From the NCBI RefSeq assembly GCF_001940165.2, contig NZ_CP135162.1, positions 1,043,501-1,107,500 on the forward strand: a DNA stretch of 64,000 bases, read 5' to 3'. Origin of the DNA: Roseburia sp. 831b (GTDB lineage: Bacteria; Bacillota; Clostridia; Lachnospirales; Lachnospiraceae). The translations under genes and the position numbers were made by a program. Below the pieces are notes generated by a model. The model was not told the origin of the DNA. It made no database searches and worked only from the letters and a program-made list of their open reading frames with translations. Shown here one piece after another: positions 44,101-53,204 of the stretch; positions within the stretch are counted from its first letter, which is position 1; every line of letters begins with the position of its first letter.

Positions 44101-45701
44101 AATATTGTAAGTACAGTGACTTTGACTCGCCGGAGGTAAAGGCATTTTCCGGCCGAAGCGGTTGTGATATGCCAGACAAAATCTGTCCGGTCTGTGGCAA
44201 AAAGTTAGTAAAAGACGGATTTGATATCCCGTTTGAGACCTTCCTTGGATTTAAGGGGAACAAAGAGCCGGATATCGATCTAAACTTCTCCGGTGAATAT
44301 CAGAGTAAGGCGCATGCATACTGTGAGGTTATTTTTGGATATGGTCAGACCTTCCGTGCAGGAACCATCGGTACACTAGCAGACAAGACAGCGTTTGGCT
44401 ATATCAAAAACTATTACGAGGAACGTGGTGTTCGAAAGAGAAACTGTGAGATTGACCGAATTGTACAAGGATGTGTCGGGGTACGACGTACAACCGGACA
44501 GCATCCTGGTGGTATTGTGGTATTACCAGTGGGAGAAGAAATCAACACCTTTACGCCGGTGCAGCATCCTGCAAACGATATGACAACGGCGACAGTTACC
44601 ACGCACTTTGATTACCATTCGATTGACCACAACCTGTTAAAACTTGATATTCTCGGACACGATGATCCTACGATGATTCGTATGTTACAGGATTTGACCG
44701 GAATTGACCCTCAGACGATACCGCTTGATGATAAAGCTGTCATGAATCTGTTTAAAAATACAAAATCACTTGGACTAGAACCGGAGGATATCAAGGGCTG
44801 TCCGCTTGGATGTCTTGGTATCCCGGAGTTTGGAACAGATTTTGCGATGCAGATGGTTATCGATGCAAAACCACAGGAGTTTTCCGATTTGATTCGAATA
44901 TCCGGTCTGTCACATGGAACGGACGTTTGGCTTGGAAATGCCCAGACCTTGATTGAAAGTGGAATTGCAACAATTTCAACTGCCATCTGTACACGAGATG
45001 ACATCATGATTTATCTGATTCAAAAAGGCTTAGAGAGTGAACTTTCGTTTACCATCATGGAGTCGGTTCGAAAGGGAAAGGGATTAAAGGAGGAGTGGAA
45101 AGAGGAAATGCTTGCCCACGATGTGCCGCAGTGGTACATTGATTCCTGCTTGAAGATTAAGTACATGTTCCCGAAAGCGCATGCGGCGGCTTACGTTATG
45201 ATGGCGTGGAGAATCGCTTACTGTAAAGTATTTTACCCGCTTGCATATTATGCGGCATTCTTTTCCATTCGTGCAACCGGATTCACGTATGAACTGATGT
45301 GTCAGGGAGAGGAACGTCTGCTTTACTTCATGTCCGATTATGAGAAAAGAAAAGACTCGCTGTCCAAAAAGGAGCAGGATACCTATAAAGATATGAAAAT
45401 CGTGCAGGAGATGTATGCGAGAGGATTTGACTTCACACCGATTGATATTTACCGTGCCAAACCGGACCGTTTCCAGATTATTGATGGAAAATTAATGCCA
45501 GCATTAAACACCATCGAGGGAATGGGCGATAACGCTGCGGTTGCGGTAGCAGAGGCGGCAAAGGATGGAAAATTCCTATCCAAAGACGATTTCCGCCAGA
45601 GAACAAAGGTGTCAAAATCCACCATCGACTTAATGAGTGACCTTGGACTTCTTGGAGATATGCCAGAGTCCAATCAGCTTTCACTTTTTGATTTTACATA
45701 A
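41178..45701 (+). CDS. polC: DNA polymerase III alpha subunit PolC
   Basis: PolC is the main replicative polymerase of low-GC Gram-positives. The 1507-residue product has an N-terminal domain with a disordered Ser/Asn/Lys insert (about 195-265), an OB fold (about 290-385), a PHP domain split by the exonuclease (RVELHCHTKMSDMDGVSDV), the DnaQ-like exonuclease (TYVVFDIETTGFSPDLNKII, about 490-655), a zinc-finger region (CPVCGKKL) and the polymerase active site (EPDIDLNFSGEYQ) followed by C-terminal fingers. All parts look intact. It ends 3 bases before a long terminator hairpin. Confidence 0.98.
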   Translation: MSKFFFEVFPTLSIQGDTKKLLEETQVVKIGMNPEKTRIRVYLNGPRLIYKKNIYQIEKSIKDQLFPKREMQVKVIEKYQLSGQYTPQKLMDVYLDSILDELKDYSLMEYNLLRSAKMEFPQTNQMRLTLENTIIAQTKSHEIVEFLEKVVCERCGLDLAVLLEYEEPQESKYRKNSDLQIQMEVSNVLKRTNFDQKHTQEESGEMQTPVANSNTTSGGSVPKTDTISENNAKSTSNSKNDAGKPAAKKADFTKKEFKKKYDGGYGGGYKKSDNPDVIYGRDFEDEPIEIEKIVGEMGEVVIRCQVMTLETREIRNEKTIVIMSVTDFTDSIVLKIFTRNDQLPDLLDGLKKGAFLKIKGVTTIDKFDSELTIGSIVGIKKIPDFTTSRMDTSAQKRVELHCHTKMSDMDGVSDVKDIVKRAMKWGHKAIAITDHGDVQAFPDANHTVSPDDDFKVIYGVEAYLVDDLKDIITNSRGQGLNDTYVVFDIETTGFSPDLNKIIEIGAVKVENGSITERFSTFVNPEVPIPFNIEELTSIRDDMVMDAPKIETILPEFMEFCKGAIMVAHNADFDMSFIHKNCERQGLPCDYTIIDTVALARILLPNLNRFKLDTVAKALGVSLDNHHRAVDDAGCTAEIFVKFIEMLKERGAENLDDVNKMGSTSVETIKKLPTYHAIMLATNDTGRINLYKLVSMSHLTYYNKRPRIPKSEFVKYREGILLGSACEAGELYRSLVGGRPPEEIARIVDFYDYLEIQPLGNNAFMLRSEKEPINTIEELQDVNRKIVKLGEQFHKLVVATCDVHFLDPQDEVYRRIIMAGKGFKDADDQAPLYLRTTEEMLAEFEYLGSAKAEEVVITNPNKIADMCEKIAPVRPDKCPPVIENSDQMLRDICYTKAHHMYGDELPAIVKERLDRELNSIISNGYAVMYIIAQKLVWKSNEDGYLVGSRGSVGSSFAATTSGITEVNPLPAHYRCEYCKYSDFDSPEVKAFSGRSGCDMPDKICPVCGKKLVKDGFDIPFETFLGFKGNKEPDIDLNFSGEYQSKAHAYCEVIFGYGQTFRAGTIGTLADKTAFGYIKNYYEERGVRKRNCEIDRIVQGCVGVRRTTGQHPGGIVVLPVGEEINTFTPVQHPANDMTTATVTTHFDYHSIDHNLLKLDILGHDDPTMIRMLQDLTGIDPQTIPLDDKAVMNLFKNTKSLGLEPEDIKGCPLGCLGIPEFGTDFAMQMVIDAKPQEFSDLIRISGLSHGTDVWLGNAQTLIESGIATISTAICTRDDIMIYLIQKGLESELSFTIMESVRKGKGLKEEWKEEMLAHDVPQWYIDSCLKIKYMFPKAHAAAYVMMAWRIAYCKVFYPLAYYAAFFSIRATGFTYELMCQGEERLLYFMSDYEKRKDSLSKKEQDTYKDMKIVQEMYARGFDFTPIDIYRAKPDRFQIIDGKLMPALNTIEGMGDNAAVAVAEAAKDGKFLSKDDFRQRTKVSKSTIDLMSDLGLLGDMPESNQLSLFDFT

Positions 45702-45704
45702 CAC

Positions 45705-45755
45705 AAAAGCTTTCTGTGTAACTACAAATGTAGTACATAGAAAGCTTTTTGTTTA
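45705..45755 (+). terminator. Long intrinsic terminator after polC
   Basis: AAAAGCTTTCTGTGTA (45705-45720) pairs with TACATAGAAAGCTTTT (45734-45749) with one mismatch region, and the loop itself contains CTACAAATGTAG. The right arm runs into TTTTTGTTT. It may also serve the minus-strand gene that ends at 45819, in reverse, though the T-run is weaker on that side. Confidence 0.85.
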
Positions 45756-45818
45756 TGCGAAGATGTGTGAAGTTTTTATCCCAATAGAGGAACGTATCCG
45801 GGTGCAGTATCGGTACTG

Positions 45819-46826
45819 TTACTCTGAAACTTCTGGTGAGAATGTTTTAATCTTATCTGGATTACTTGTGGAAGTATAAAACATCGTTCCGTTCTGGAAA
45901 TCTTCAAAGAAGATATAGTTTGAGGTTACATTGATATGTGTGTAGTTTCCATCAAAGAGCGCCTGATTTTCGCTGCCGTCGGTTTTTACTCTGCAAAGCT
46001 GTGTTGTCGTGTTATCCTGATAATAAAGGTAATCGCCGGAGAGATTAAAACAATCGACACGGTCTGTTGTGAGCGTCGTCTTCTCCTTGGTCGATAAATC
46101 TACTTTTGCAAGCTTATAATCATCGTCGCAATCCATAAAGTAAAGGTTGTTGTCGACAAGAATCGGCATCCAGCAGTTTCCCTCATAGATGGTCGATTTG
46201 GAACCGGTTACGGTATCATACTGGTGAATGTTGTGATCCTCTGTGATTCCGTTGTAATAAATGTATTGTCCCTTAGAAGAACATGGATAATAAGGTGTCT
46301 GGCTGATTTGTCCCTGTTCCGTACCATCGATTTTTACCTTATAAAGTGTGGTGGCAGTCTCTTTTTCATAATGCATGTAGTACAGGTAATTTCCAACCAG
46401 AGCAGGGTACATGCAAGGAGATTTATCCAGAATGGTAATCTTGCCATTTTTCTTGGTCAGTCTGCAAAGACTGTTGGTGTCAAGGTTAAAAAGAGGATAC
46501 TCGCTCGCTTTTTCCAGATTTGTTCTGGCATAGTAAACATAATTGTCATCTGCATTCAGGTAAGAAACAACATCATCGCAGACCTTTTGTACATTCCCGC
46601 CATTCATATCCATGGAATAAAGCTTGTCCTGATCCAATGGATTTGCAAAATAAATCGTACCGTCTGATTCACAAAACAGGCCATTGTTAAAAAGGTTGCC
46701 GGCGGTATTGCCGTTGACAAAACCATCATTCAAAATAGTCTTGTTTGCACGTTTGTGAAAAAATTGAAACCCCACAATACAAACAATCAAAATGAGCAGT
46801 ACAATAAAAGGTATTTTCTTCTTCAT
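45819..46826 (-). CDS. DUF5050-type membrane-anchored beta-propeller-like protein
   Basis: The 335-residue product starts with MKKKIPFIVLLILIVCIVGF, a signal anchor, and then repeats short units of the type YIYYNG / YLYYQDNTTTQLCRVKTDGS, as in DUF5050 proteins that fold like a beta-propeller outside the membrane. The ATG at 46826 (minus strand) is preferred over one four codons upstream because GGTG lies at the right distance. No catalytic motif is seen. A function cannot be given; sensing or binding at the cell surface is a common guess for the family. Confidence 0.8.
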   Translation of the reverse strand: MKKKIPFIVLLILIVCIVGFQFFHKRANKTILNDGFVNGNTAGNLFNNGLFCESDGTIYFANPLDQDKLYSMDMNGGNVQKVCDDVVSYLNADDNYVYYARTNLEKASEYPLFNLDTNSLCRLTKKNGKITILDKSPCMYPALVGNYLYYMHYEKETATTLYKVKIDGTEQGQISQTPYYPCSSKGQYIYYNGITEDHNIHQYDTVTGSKSTIYEGNCWMPILVDNNLYFMDCDDDYKLAKVDLSTKEKTTLTTDRVDCFNLSGDYLYYQDNTTTQLCRVKTDGSENQALFDGNYTHINVTSNYIFFEDFQNGTMFYTSTSNPDKIKTFSPEVSE

Positions 46827-46861
46827 AAAAATCACCATCCCCGTATCTTTTTGTTAAGAAA

Positions 46862-46891
46862 ATTATATCATTTGTAGGTATAAAGTTTCAA
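46862..46891 (-). promoter_or_regulatory. Promoter for the DUF5050 gene
   Basis: On the minus strand, TTGAAA (plus 46886-46891) and TATAAT (plus 46862-46867) are 18 bases apart, 35 bases before the gene start. It is back-to-back with the pheA promoter. Confidence 0.7.
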
Positions 46892-46898
46892 GGGCATC

Positions 46899-46927
46899 TT
46901 GTCATCATCCACCAAATGTACTATATT
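46899..46927 (+). promoter_or_regulatory. Promoter for pheA
   Basis: TTGTCA (46899-46904) and TATATT (46922-46927) are 17 bases apart. The message would have a leader of about 65 bases before the pheA ATG. The leader shows no obvious phenylalanine attenuator or T-box. Confidence 0.7.
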
Positions 46928-47000
46928 ATATAGTAGGGGTATTTTAGGGCGGTAACGTGCGAAAATACCAGGTGAAATCGAAGAAAGATAAGGTGACAGA

Positions 47001-48131
47001 ATGAGAGACTTATTAGAGTTAAGAGATGAAATTGACCGCATTGACGAGCAGATTGTGCAGTTGTACGAAGATAGAATGAAGATATCCGAACAGGTTGCAG
47101 AATATAAGATATCAACCGGGAAAAAGGTGTTTGACAAGGAACGAGAGGTTTCGAAATTAAAAACCTTGTCAGGGCTTGCACATACTACATTTACCAAACA
47201 CGGAGTCCGGGAATTGTTTGAACAGATTATGGCGATGAGCCGGAAAAAGCAATATCAGCTTCTGACGCAGCATGGACTTACGGAGCAGCTTGATTTTAAG
47301 GTGGTAGACGGAATTGATTATTCCAATGCCAGAATTGTATTTCAGGGTGTGGATGGTGCCAACAGCCAGATGGCGATGAAAGAATATTTTGGTGAGAACG
47401 CCAACAGTTTTCATGTAGATACTTTCCGCGATGCGATGGAAGCAATTCAGAATGGAAGTGCAAACTATGCAGTGCTTCCGATTGAAAATTCTTCCGCCGG
47501 ATTTGTCACCCAAAGCTTTGATCTTTTGGTGGAATATGATGCCTGCATTGTCGGTGAGCAGATTATCAAGATTGACCATGCCCTGCTTGGAGTAAAAGGT
47601 GCCACAAAGGAGGATATTTCAATCGTTTATTCTCATCCACAGGCATTGATGCAGTGCTCCGATTATTTGGAAAGCCATCCGAACTGGAGCCAGAAAAGCT
47701 TTGTCAACACGGCAACTGCTGCAAAGAAGGTAATGGAGGATGGTTTGAAGAATCGGGCCGCCATTGCAAACATCAAAACCGCAGATATTTATGGGCTTAA
47801 TGTTTTAGAAGATACCATTCAGGACAACAAGGACAACTATACCAGATTTATCATTGTGACGTCACAGAAGATTTTTGAAAAGAAAGCCGGAAAAGTCAGC
47901 ATCTGTTTCGAAATTCCGCATGAGAGCGGTTCCTTGTATCACATGCTGTCACATTTTATTTACAACGACTTAAACATGGTAAAAATCGAATCCAGACCAA
48001 TCAAGGAAAAAGCCTGGGAATATCGTTTCTTCATCGATTTTGAAGGAAACTTAAACGACGGAGCGGTTACAAACGCATTAAGAGGACTTTCAGAAGAATG
48101 TAATAACTTAAAAATACTTGGAAATTATTAG
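47001..48131 (+). CDS. pheA: Bifunctional chorismate mutase / prephenate dehydratase (P-protein)
   Basis: This enzyme turns chorismate into phenylpyruvate for phenylalanine synthesis. The 376-residue product has an AroQ-type chorismate mutase (about 1-85, LLELRDEIDRIDEQIVQLY), a prephenate dehydratase domain (about 105-285, with AVLPIENSSAGFVTQSFD and NYTRFIIV), and a C-terminal ACT domain (about 295-370) with the ESRP feedback motif in KIESRPIKEKAWEYRFFIDF. It has its own promoter and leads a run with the DUF815, ppx and ppk genes. tyrA lies on the other strand at 59070. Confidence 0.95.
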   Translation: MRDLLELRDEIDRIDEQIVQLYEDRMKISEQVAEYKISTGKKVFDKEREVSKLKTLSGLAHTTFTKHGVRELFEQIMAMSRKKQYQLLTQHGLTEQLDFKVVDGIDYSNARIVFQGVDGANSQMAMKEYFGENANSFHVDTFRDAMEAIQNGSANYAVLPIENSSAGFVTQSFDLLVEYDACIVGEQIIKIDHALLGVKGATKEDISIVYSHPQALMQCSDYLESHPNWSQKSFVNTATAAKKVMEDGLKNRAAIANIKTADIYGLNVLEDTIQDNKDNYTRFIIVTSQKIFEKKAGKVSICFEIPHESGSLYHMLSHFIYNDLNMVKIESRPIKEKAWEYRFFIDFEGNLNDGAVTNALRGLSEECNNLKILGNY

Positions 48132-48142
48132 GTGGGAGAAAA

Positions 48143-49435
48143 ATGGAACGTACAAAGAGTTTAATACTATACAAAGAATTTGAAAATGGAACTTTATTTT
48201 ATAATTTTGCATGGATAATGGATCATTATAAGAGTGAATACTATAACAAAGAAGACATTGAGGCATTATTCTATGAATCCTTGCACCAGCTGATGGAGCT
48301 TGCCGTCAGTCATGGCTTTGAAGGAAATCTGTGGCATAATTTTGTGACCTTTCTTCTTGTCAACAACGAGAATGCGTACAGCACTGCGTGTGAAATCCGC
48401 GGTGAGGTGGGAGGTTCCATCAACCAGATTGCGCTTCATGATTTCGCCATCATGAAAGAAGTGTTTGATTTTGATTTTCATGCGTTATCCGAATATTTTG
48501 GATTCGACTGTGAGGCAGCACTGATAAGCTATGAGAGCATCAACGGAAGCAGTAAGATTTTCAATCAGCGGATTCGCGACCGCATCTGTGATCTTTGCAA
48601 ACGATTGGAAGAAACTACAAGCGTAGTTGAATTTAAAAGGGAAGTGACACAGTTCTACAAGGATTTCGGTGTCGGAAAATTAGGCCTTCACAAGGCATTT
48701 CGAATTGAGCATACGGATAACGGTGCCAAGATTGTGCCAATTACCAATATTGCACATGTACGTTTGGATGACCTGGTCGGATATGAGATTGCAAAACAAA
48801 AGTTAATCGATAACACAGAAAGCTTTGTCAACGGAAAAGAGGCAAATAACTGTCTGTTGTTCGGTGATGCGGGAACCGGTAAGTCTACCAGTATAAAGGC
48901 AATCGCAAACCAGTATTACGACAGAGGGCTTCGCCTGATTGAGGTTTACAAACACCAGTTCTGTGATTTAAACGATGTGATTGCACAGATTAAAAACCGT
49001 AATTACAAGTTTATTATCTACATGGATGATTTGTCTTTTGAGGAATTTGAGATTGAATACAAGTATTTAAAAGCGGTTATTGAGGGCGGACTTGAAAAGA
49101 AACCGGACAATGTCTTAATCTATGCAACCTCGAACCGAAGACATCTGATTCGGGAAAAATTCTCAGACAAAGAGGAAGTCCGGGAAGATATGCATACATC
49201 CGATACCGTTCAGGAAAAATTATCCTTGTATGCAAGATTTGGTGTATCCATTTACTTTGGAGCACCGGACAAAAAGCAGTTCCAGAACATTGTGAAAGTT
49301 TTGGCAGAAAAATATCATGTCCAGATGGAAGAGGAAGAACTCTTATTAGAGGCAAATAAATGGGAATTATCCCACGGTGGTCTGTCTGGACGAACCGCCC
49401 AGCAGTTTATTAATTATCTGCTTGGAAGGCAATAA
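48143..49435 (+). CDS. DUF815 family AAA ATPase
   Basis: The 430-residue product has an N-terminal region of unknown role (about 1-200) and an AAA ATPase domain with LLFGDAGTGKSTSIKAI (Walker A, about 243) and FIIYMDDLSFEEFE (Walker B, about 290), then a sensor-like ATSNRRHLI. This matches DUF815, a widespread but uncharacterised ATPase. It starts 11 bases after pheA and 19 bases before the ppx-like gene, in the same transcript. Family is clear; function is unknown. Confidence 0.88.
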   Translation: MERTKSLILYKEFENGTLFYNFAWIMDHYKSEYYNKEDIEALFYESLHQLMELAVSHGFEGNLWHNFVTFLLVNNENAYSTACEIRGEVGGSINQIALHDFAIMKEVFDFDFHALSEYFGFDCEAALISYESINGSSKIFNQRIRDRICDLCKRLEETTSVVEFKREVTQFYKDFGVGKLGLHKAFRIEHTDNGAKIVPITNIAHVRLDDLVGYEIAKQKLIDNTESFVNGKEANNCLLFGDAGTGKSTSIKAIANQYYDRGLRLIEVYKHQFCDLNDVIAQIKNRNYKFIIYMDDLSFEEFEIEYKYLKAVIEGGLEKKPDNVLIYATSNRRHLIREKFSDKEEVREDMHTSDTVQEKLSLYARFGVSIYFGAPDKKQFQNIVKVLAEKYHVQMEEEELLLEANKWELSHGGLSGRTAQQFINYLLGRQ

Positions 49436-49454
49436 GAAGAAAGAGGGATGAAAC

Positions 49455-50984
49455 ATGAGCGTTCACACATTTGCGGCAATCTATATTGGTTCCTATGAAG
49501 TTAGCTTAAAGGTGTTTGAATTTTCATCAAAAAAGAAAATAAAAGAAATCGATCACGTGAGAAGCCGTCTGGAGTTAGGAAAGGATGCTTACTCAAAAGG
49601 AAGCATCGGCTATGAGTTAGTGGAAGCACTTTGCGAACGTCTTGGCGAATTCTCAGATATCATGAAGTCGTACCGCGTTGACAGCTACGAAGCGTATGCT
49701 GCAGCGGCACTTCGCGATGTGAGCAATCAGATTTTTATCTTAGACCAGATTAAAATCCGTACCGGGTTACACGTGCACGTGCTCAGTAACTCCGAACACC
49801 GCTTTATCAGTTACAAATCGGTTGCGATGAGAGACGATTTTGAAAAAATGGTACAGCAGGGAAGTGCTGTTGTGGATGTCGGCGGTGGCGGTTTACAGAT
49901 TACAATTTTCTCAAAAGGAAACGTAATTACCACACAGCATCTTGCACTTGGCACGATGAAAATGAGACAGCAGCTTGCAGGAAAAAGCAACAACCTTGCA
50001 CAGTATGAACTTCAGATTGAAGAGCTTGTCACAAAGGAATTGGAAGTTTTTAAGGCAATGTACTTAGAGGAAATCGAGATTCGTAACCTGATTATTATGG
50101 GAGATTATATTTCAGAGGTAGGACAGCGTGTCGGCTCGAATCAGGGGAAGAATACGATTGAAGTTTCAAAGTTTGTAAAATATATCGAAAAACTAAGCAA
50201 AAAGAATCTGGAAGAGATTTCAGAAGAGTTAAATCTTATGAATGAAAGGGACGCACTGATTGTGCCGTACATTATGATTTTTAAATGCATGGCAAAAAAT
50301 CTCGGCGCAAAAAGCATCTGGATTCCAGGTGTGAACGTCAATGACGGTATGGCATTTGAATATGCGGAGAAAAATAATTTAATTGCGGCAGGACATGACT
50401 TTGAGGAGGATGTTTTGTCGGCAGCGAAAAATCTCTCGGAGCGTTACATGAGTTATTCGCCACACATTGATGCCTTAACACAGATGACAATGCTCATTTT
50501 TGATGCGATGAAAAAGGTGCATGGACTTGGGAAAAGAGAGCGTCTGCTCCTAAAAGTTGCAGCACTTTTGCATGACTGCGGAAAGTACATTAGTCTCGCG
50601 AATGGCCCGCAATGCTCGTATGACATTATTATGGCATCTGAGATTATCGGCTTATCGCATTTAGAGCGTGAGATTGTGGCATGTTCGGTGCTTTATAATA
50701 CAAGACCGCTTCCGCCTTACGAAGAAGTGGCAGACAAACTGGATGAGAAAAGTTTTCTGGTTGTGGCAAAACTTTCTGCGATTCTGCGTGTTTCGAATGC
50801 GATGGACCGAAGCCATAAACAGAAATTTAAAAATGTAAAGGTTGCCGTCAAGGGCAGAGAGCTAGTGATTACCATAGAGACATTAGATGATATTGCATTG
50901 GAAAAAACACTGTTTGCAAGTAAGACCGCATATTTCGAACATATATTCAGTATCAAACCGGTTGTAAAAGAAAAACGTGTATAA
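49455..50984 (+). CDS. Ppx/GppA-family phosphatase with C-terminal HD domain
   Basis: The family hydrolyses polyphosphate or pppGpp. The 509-residue product has an actin-like Ppx/GppA part (about 1-300) with the DVGGGGLQITIF phosphate-binding loop, and a C-terminal HD domain (LLKVAALLHDCGKYISLA, about 355-490). In the first phosphate motif the usual D-x-G-S-N is YIGSY: Asp is Tyr10 and Asn is Tyr14. That may weaken or alter activity. It is directly upstream of ppk1, so a role in polyphosphate turnover is the best inference. Confidence 0.88.
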   Translation: MSVHTFAAIYIGSYEVSLKVFEFSSKKKIKEIDHVRSRLELGKDAYSKGSIGYELVEALCERLGEFSDIMKSYRVDSYEAYAAAALRDVSNQIFILDQIKIRTGLHVHVLSNSEHRFISYKSVAMRDDFEKMVQQGSAVVDVGGGGLQITIFSKGNVITTQHLALGTMKMRQQLAGKSNNLAQYELQIEELVTKELEVFKAMYLEEIEIRNLIIMGDYISEVGQRVGSNQGKNTIEVSKFVKYIEKLSKKNLEEISEELNLMNERDALIVPYIMIFKCMAKNLGAKSIWIPGVNVNDGMAFEYAEKNNLIAAGHDFEEDVLSAAKNLSERYMSYSPHIDALTQMTMLIFDAMKKVHGLGKRERLLLKVAALLHDCGKYISLANGPQCSYDIIMASEIIGLSHLEREIVACSVLYNTRPLPPYEEVADKLDEKSFLVVAKLSAILRVSNAMDRSHKQKFKNVKVAVKGRELVITIETLDDIALEKTLFASKTAYFEHIFSIKPVVKEKRV

Positions 50985-51007
50985 TTTGGGAAAGATGGGA
51001 GGACCTG

Positions 51008-53164
51008 ATGCATATGGAGAAAAAAATAAACTTTAAGGATACATCTTTTTACGAAAACAGAGAGTTAAGCTGGTTGAAATTTGACCTAAGAGTCTTAAAT
51101 GAGGCAAGAGACAAGAATATTCCGTTGCTAGAACGTCTCAAATTTGTAAGCATCACATCCTCAAATTTAGACGAATTTTATATGGTGCGTGTGGCATCCC
51201 TAAAGGATATGGTGCATGCAAATTACAAGAAACGCGATATTGCAGGAATGACAGCGACAGAGCAGCTTGCCGCAATCAATCAAAAGACAAGAGAGTTAGT
51301 CGATTTGCAATATTCCACTTACAACAGATCTTTGATACCGCTGTTACATGCACACAAGATTTCGATTGTATCGGAACATGAAAAGCTGACAAAAGAGCAG
51401 GCAGATTTTGTTGACAATTATTTTGAAAACAATGTCTATCCGGTACTGACCCCGATGGCTGTGGACGCGTCGCGCCCATTCCCGTTGATTCGGAACAAGA
51501 CACTAAATATCGCGGCACTTCTTTCTAAGAAAAAGGAAGCTGGTGAGAAAAACAAAAGCGAACTGGAGTTCGCCACCGTGCAGGTGCCAAGTGTACTGCC
51601 AAGACTGATTGAGATACCATCTGCAAGCGAAGAAGAAGGGGAAAGAACCTTTATTCTGTTAGAGCAGATGATGGAGCGTAATATTGACAAACTGTTCTTA
51701 AACTACGAGGTGCTTTGTGCCTATCCGTACCGTATCATGCGTAATGCAGACTTATCCATCGACGAGGATGAGGCATCTGATTTGTTAAAAGAGATTCAAA
51801 AACAGCTTAAGATGCGTCAGTGGGGTGAGGTAATCCGGTTAGAAGTAGAAGAAAACGTCGACAAACGGCTTTTGAATTTCTTAAAGACAGAGCTTAAAGT
51901 GGCGAGCGAAGATATTTTCCAGATTCAGGGACCAATCGATTTGACCTTTTTGATGAAAATGTACGGATTAGAAGGCTATGACGAACTTCGCTATCAGCCA
52001 TACACACCGCAAAGAGTACCGGAAATCGAACCGGGTGAAAATATTTTTGATGCCATCAAAAAAGGCGATATTTTGTTGCATCATCCATACCAGACGTTTG
52101 ATCCGGTGGTTGATTTTATCCGTCAGGCAGCAAAAGACCCGAATGTTCTTGCTATCAAGCAGACCTTGTATCGTGTCAGCGGAAATTCCCCGATTATTGC
52201 ATCCTTAGCGCAGGCTGCGGAGAACGGAAAACAGGTATCCGTTTTGGTTGAGTTAAAGGCGCGTTTTGATGAGGAAAACAACATTGTCTGGGCGAAAAAA
52301 CTGGAGCAGGCGGGCTGTCACGTTATCTATGGACTGGTCGGCTTAAAGACACACAGTAAGATTGCACTTGTCGTAAGAAAAGAGGAAGATGGCATTTGCC
52401 GTTACGTTCACCTTGGAACCGGAAATTACAACGATTCCACGGCAAAACTTTATACGGACTGCGGTATTTTTACCTGCGCAGAATCCATCGGTGAGGATGC
52501 GACTGCGGTATTTAATATGTTATCCGGATATTCCGAACCGCTTTCCTGGAACGAACTTGTTGTAGCGCCAATCTGGCTTCGAAAAAAGTTTATGAAGTTA
52601 ATCGAGCGCGAGATGAAACACGCTAAAGAGGGAAGAACAGCAAAAATCATTGCAAAAATGAATTCCCTTTGTGATGCCGGAATCATAGAGGCATTGTATA
52701 AGGCTGCCGCTGCAGGAGTGAAGATTGAACTGATTGTAAGGGGAATCTGCTGCCTTCGGGTTGGAATTCCAGGCGTGAGTGAGAATATTACCGTGCGTTC
52801 GATTGTTGGAAATTTCTTAGAGCACAGCCGAATTTTTTACTTTTACAATGATGGCGAGGAAGAAATCTATATGGGAAGTGCCGACTGGATGCCGCGTAAC
52901 CTAGACCGACGTGTGGAAATTCTCTTCCCGGTTTTGGATGAATCTTTAAAAAAGAGAGTTTATCACATTTTGCAGGTTGAACTGGATGACAATACAAAGG
53001 CACATGTCTTACAAAAGAACGGGGAATACGAAAAAATTGACAAGAGGGGAAAAACACTTGTCAATTCCCAAAAACAGTTTTGTGAGGAGGCGGTTGCGGC
53101 TGCACCAAAGCAGGGACATGTATACCGGGAGCGCATTTTTAAACCGGCAGAGCCTGTGGAATAA
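51008..53164 (+). CDS. ppk1: Polyphosphate kinase 1
   Basis: PPK1 makes polyphosphate from ATP. The 718-residue product has the N-terminal domain (LKFVSITSSNLDEFYMVRVA), a head domain and two PLD-like catalytic domains with GLKTHSKIALVV (phosphorylated His region) and HLGTGNYNDSTAKLYTDCG. The start ATG at 51008 follows GGGAGG; another ATG at 51014 would remove two residues. It follows the Ppx-like gene by 23 bases, so synthesis and breakdown of polyphosphate are likely coupled. Confidence 0.95.
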   Translation: MHMEKKINFKDTSFYENRELSWLKFDLRVLNEARDKNIPLLERLKFVSITSSNLDEFYMVRVASLKDMVHANYKKRDIAGMTATEQLAAINQKTRELVDLQYSTYNRSLIPLLHAHKISIVSEHEKLTKEQADFVDNYFENNVYPVLTPMAVDASRPFPLIRNKTLNIAALLSKKKEAGEKNKSELEFATVQVPSVLPRLIEIPSASEEEGERTFILLEQMMERNIDKLFLNYEVLCAYPYRIMRNADLSIDEDEASDLLKEIQKQLKMRQWGEVIRLEVEENVDKRLLNFLKTELKVASEDIFQIQGPIDLTFLMKMYGLEGYDELRYQPYTPQRVPEIEPGENIFDAIKKGDILLHHPYQTFDPVVDFIRQAAKDPNVLAIKQTLYRVSGNSPIIASLAQAAENGKQVSVLVELKARFDEENNIVWAKKLEQAGCHVIYGLVGLKTHSKIALVVRKEEDGICRYVHLGTGNYNDSTAKLYTDCGIFTCAESIGEDATAVFNMLSGYSEPLSWNELVVAPIWLRKKFMKLIEREMKHAKEGRTAKIIAKMNSLCDAGIIEALYKAAAAGVKIELIVRGICCLRVGIPGVSENITVRSIVGNFLEHSRIFYFYNDGEEEIYMGSADWMPRNLDRRVEILFPVLDESLKKRVYHILQVELDDNTKAHVLQKNGEYEKIDKRGKTLVNSQKQFCEEAVAAAPKQGHVYRERIFKPAEPVE

Positions 53165-53204
53165 GAAACGTTTTGGCTGATGATAGAATACGGGAGGATG
53201 AGAA

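Noticed and set aside
48143..49435. AAA ATPase as part of a phage-defence system
   Set aside because: Neighbours are biosynthetic and polyphosphate genes, with no nuclease or toxin partner; DUF815 is a housekeeping-type family.
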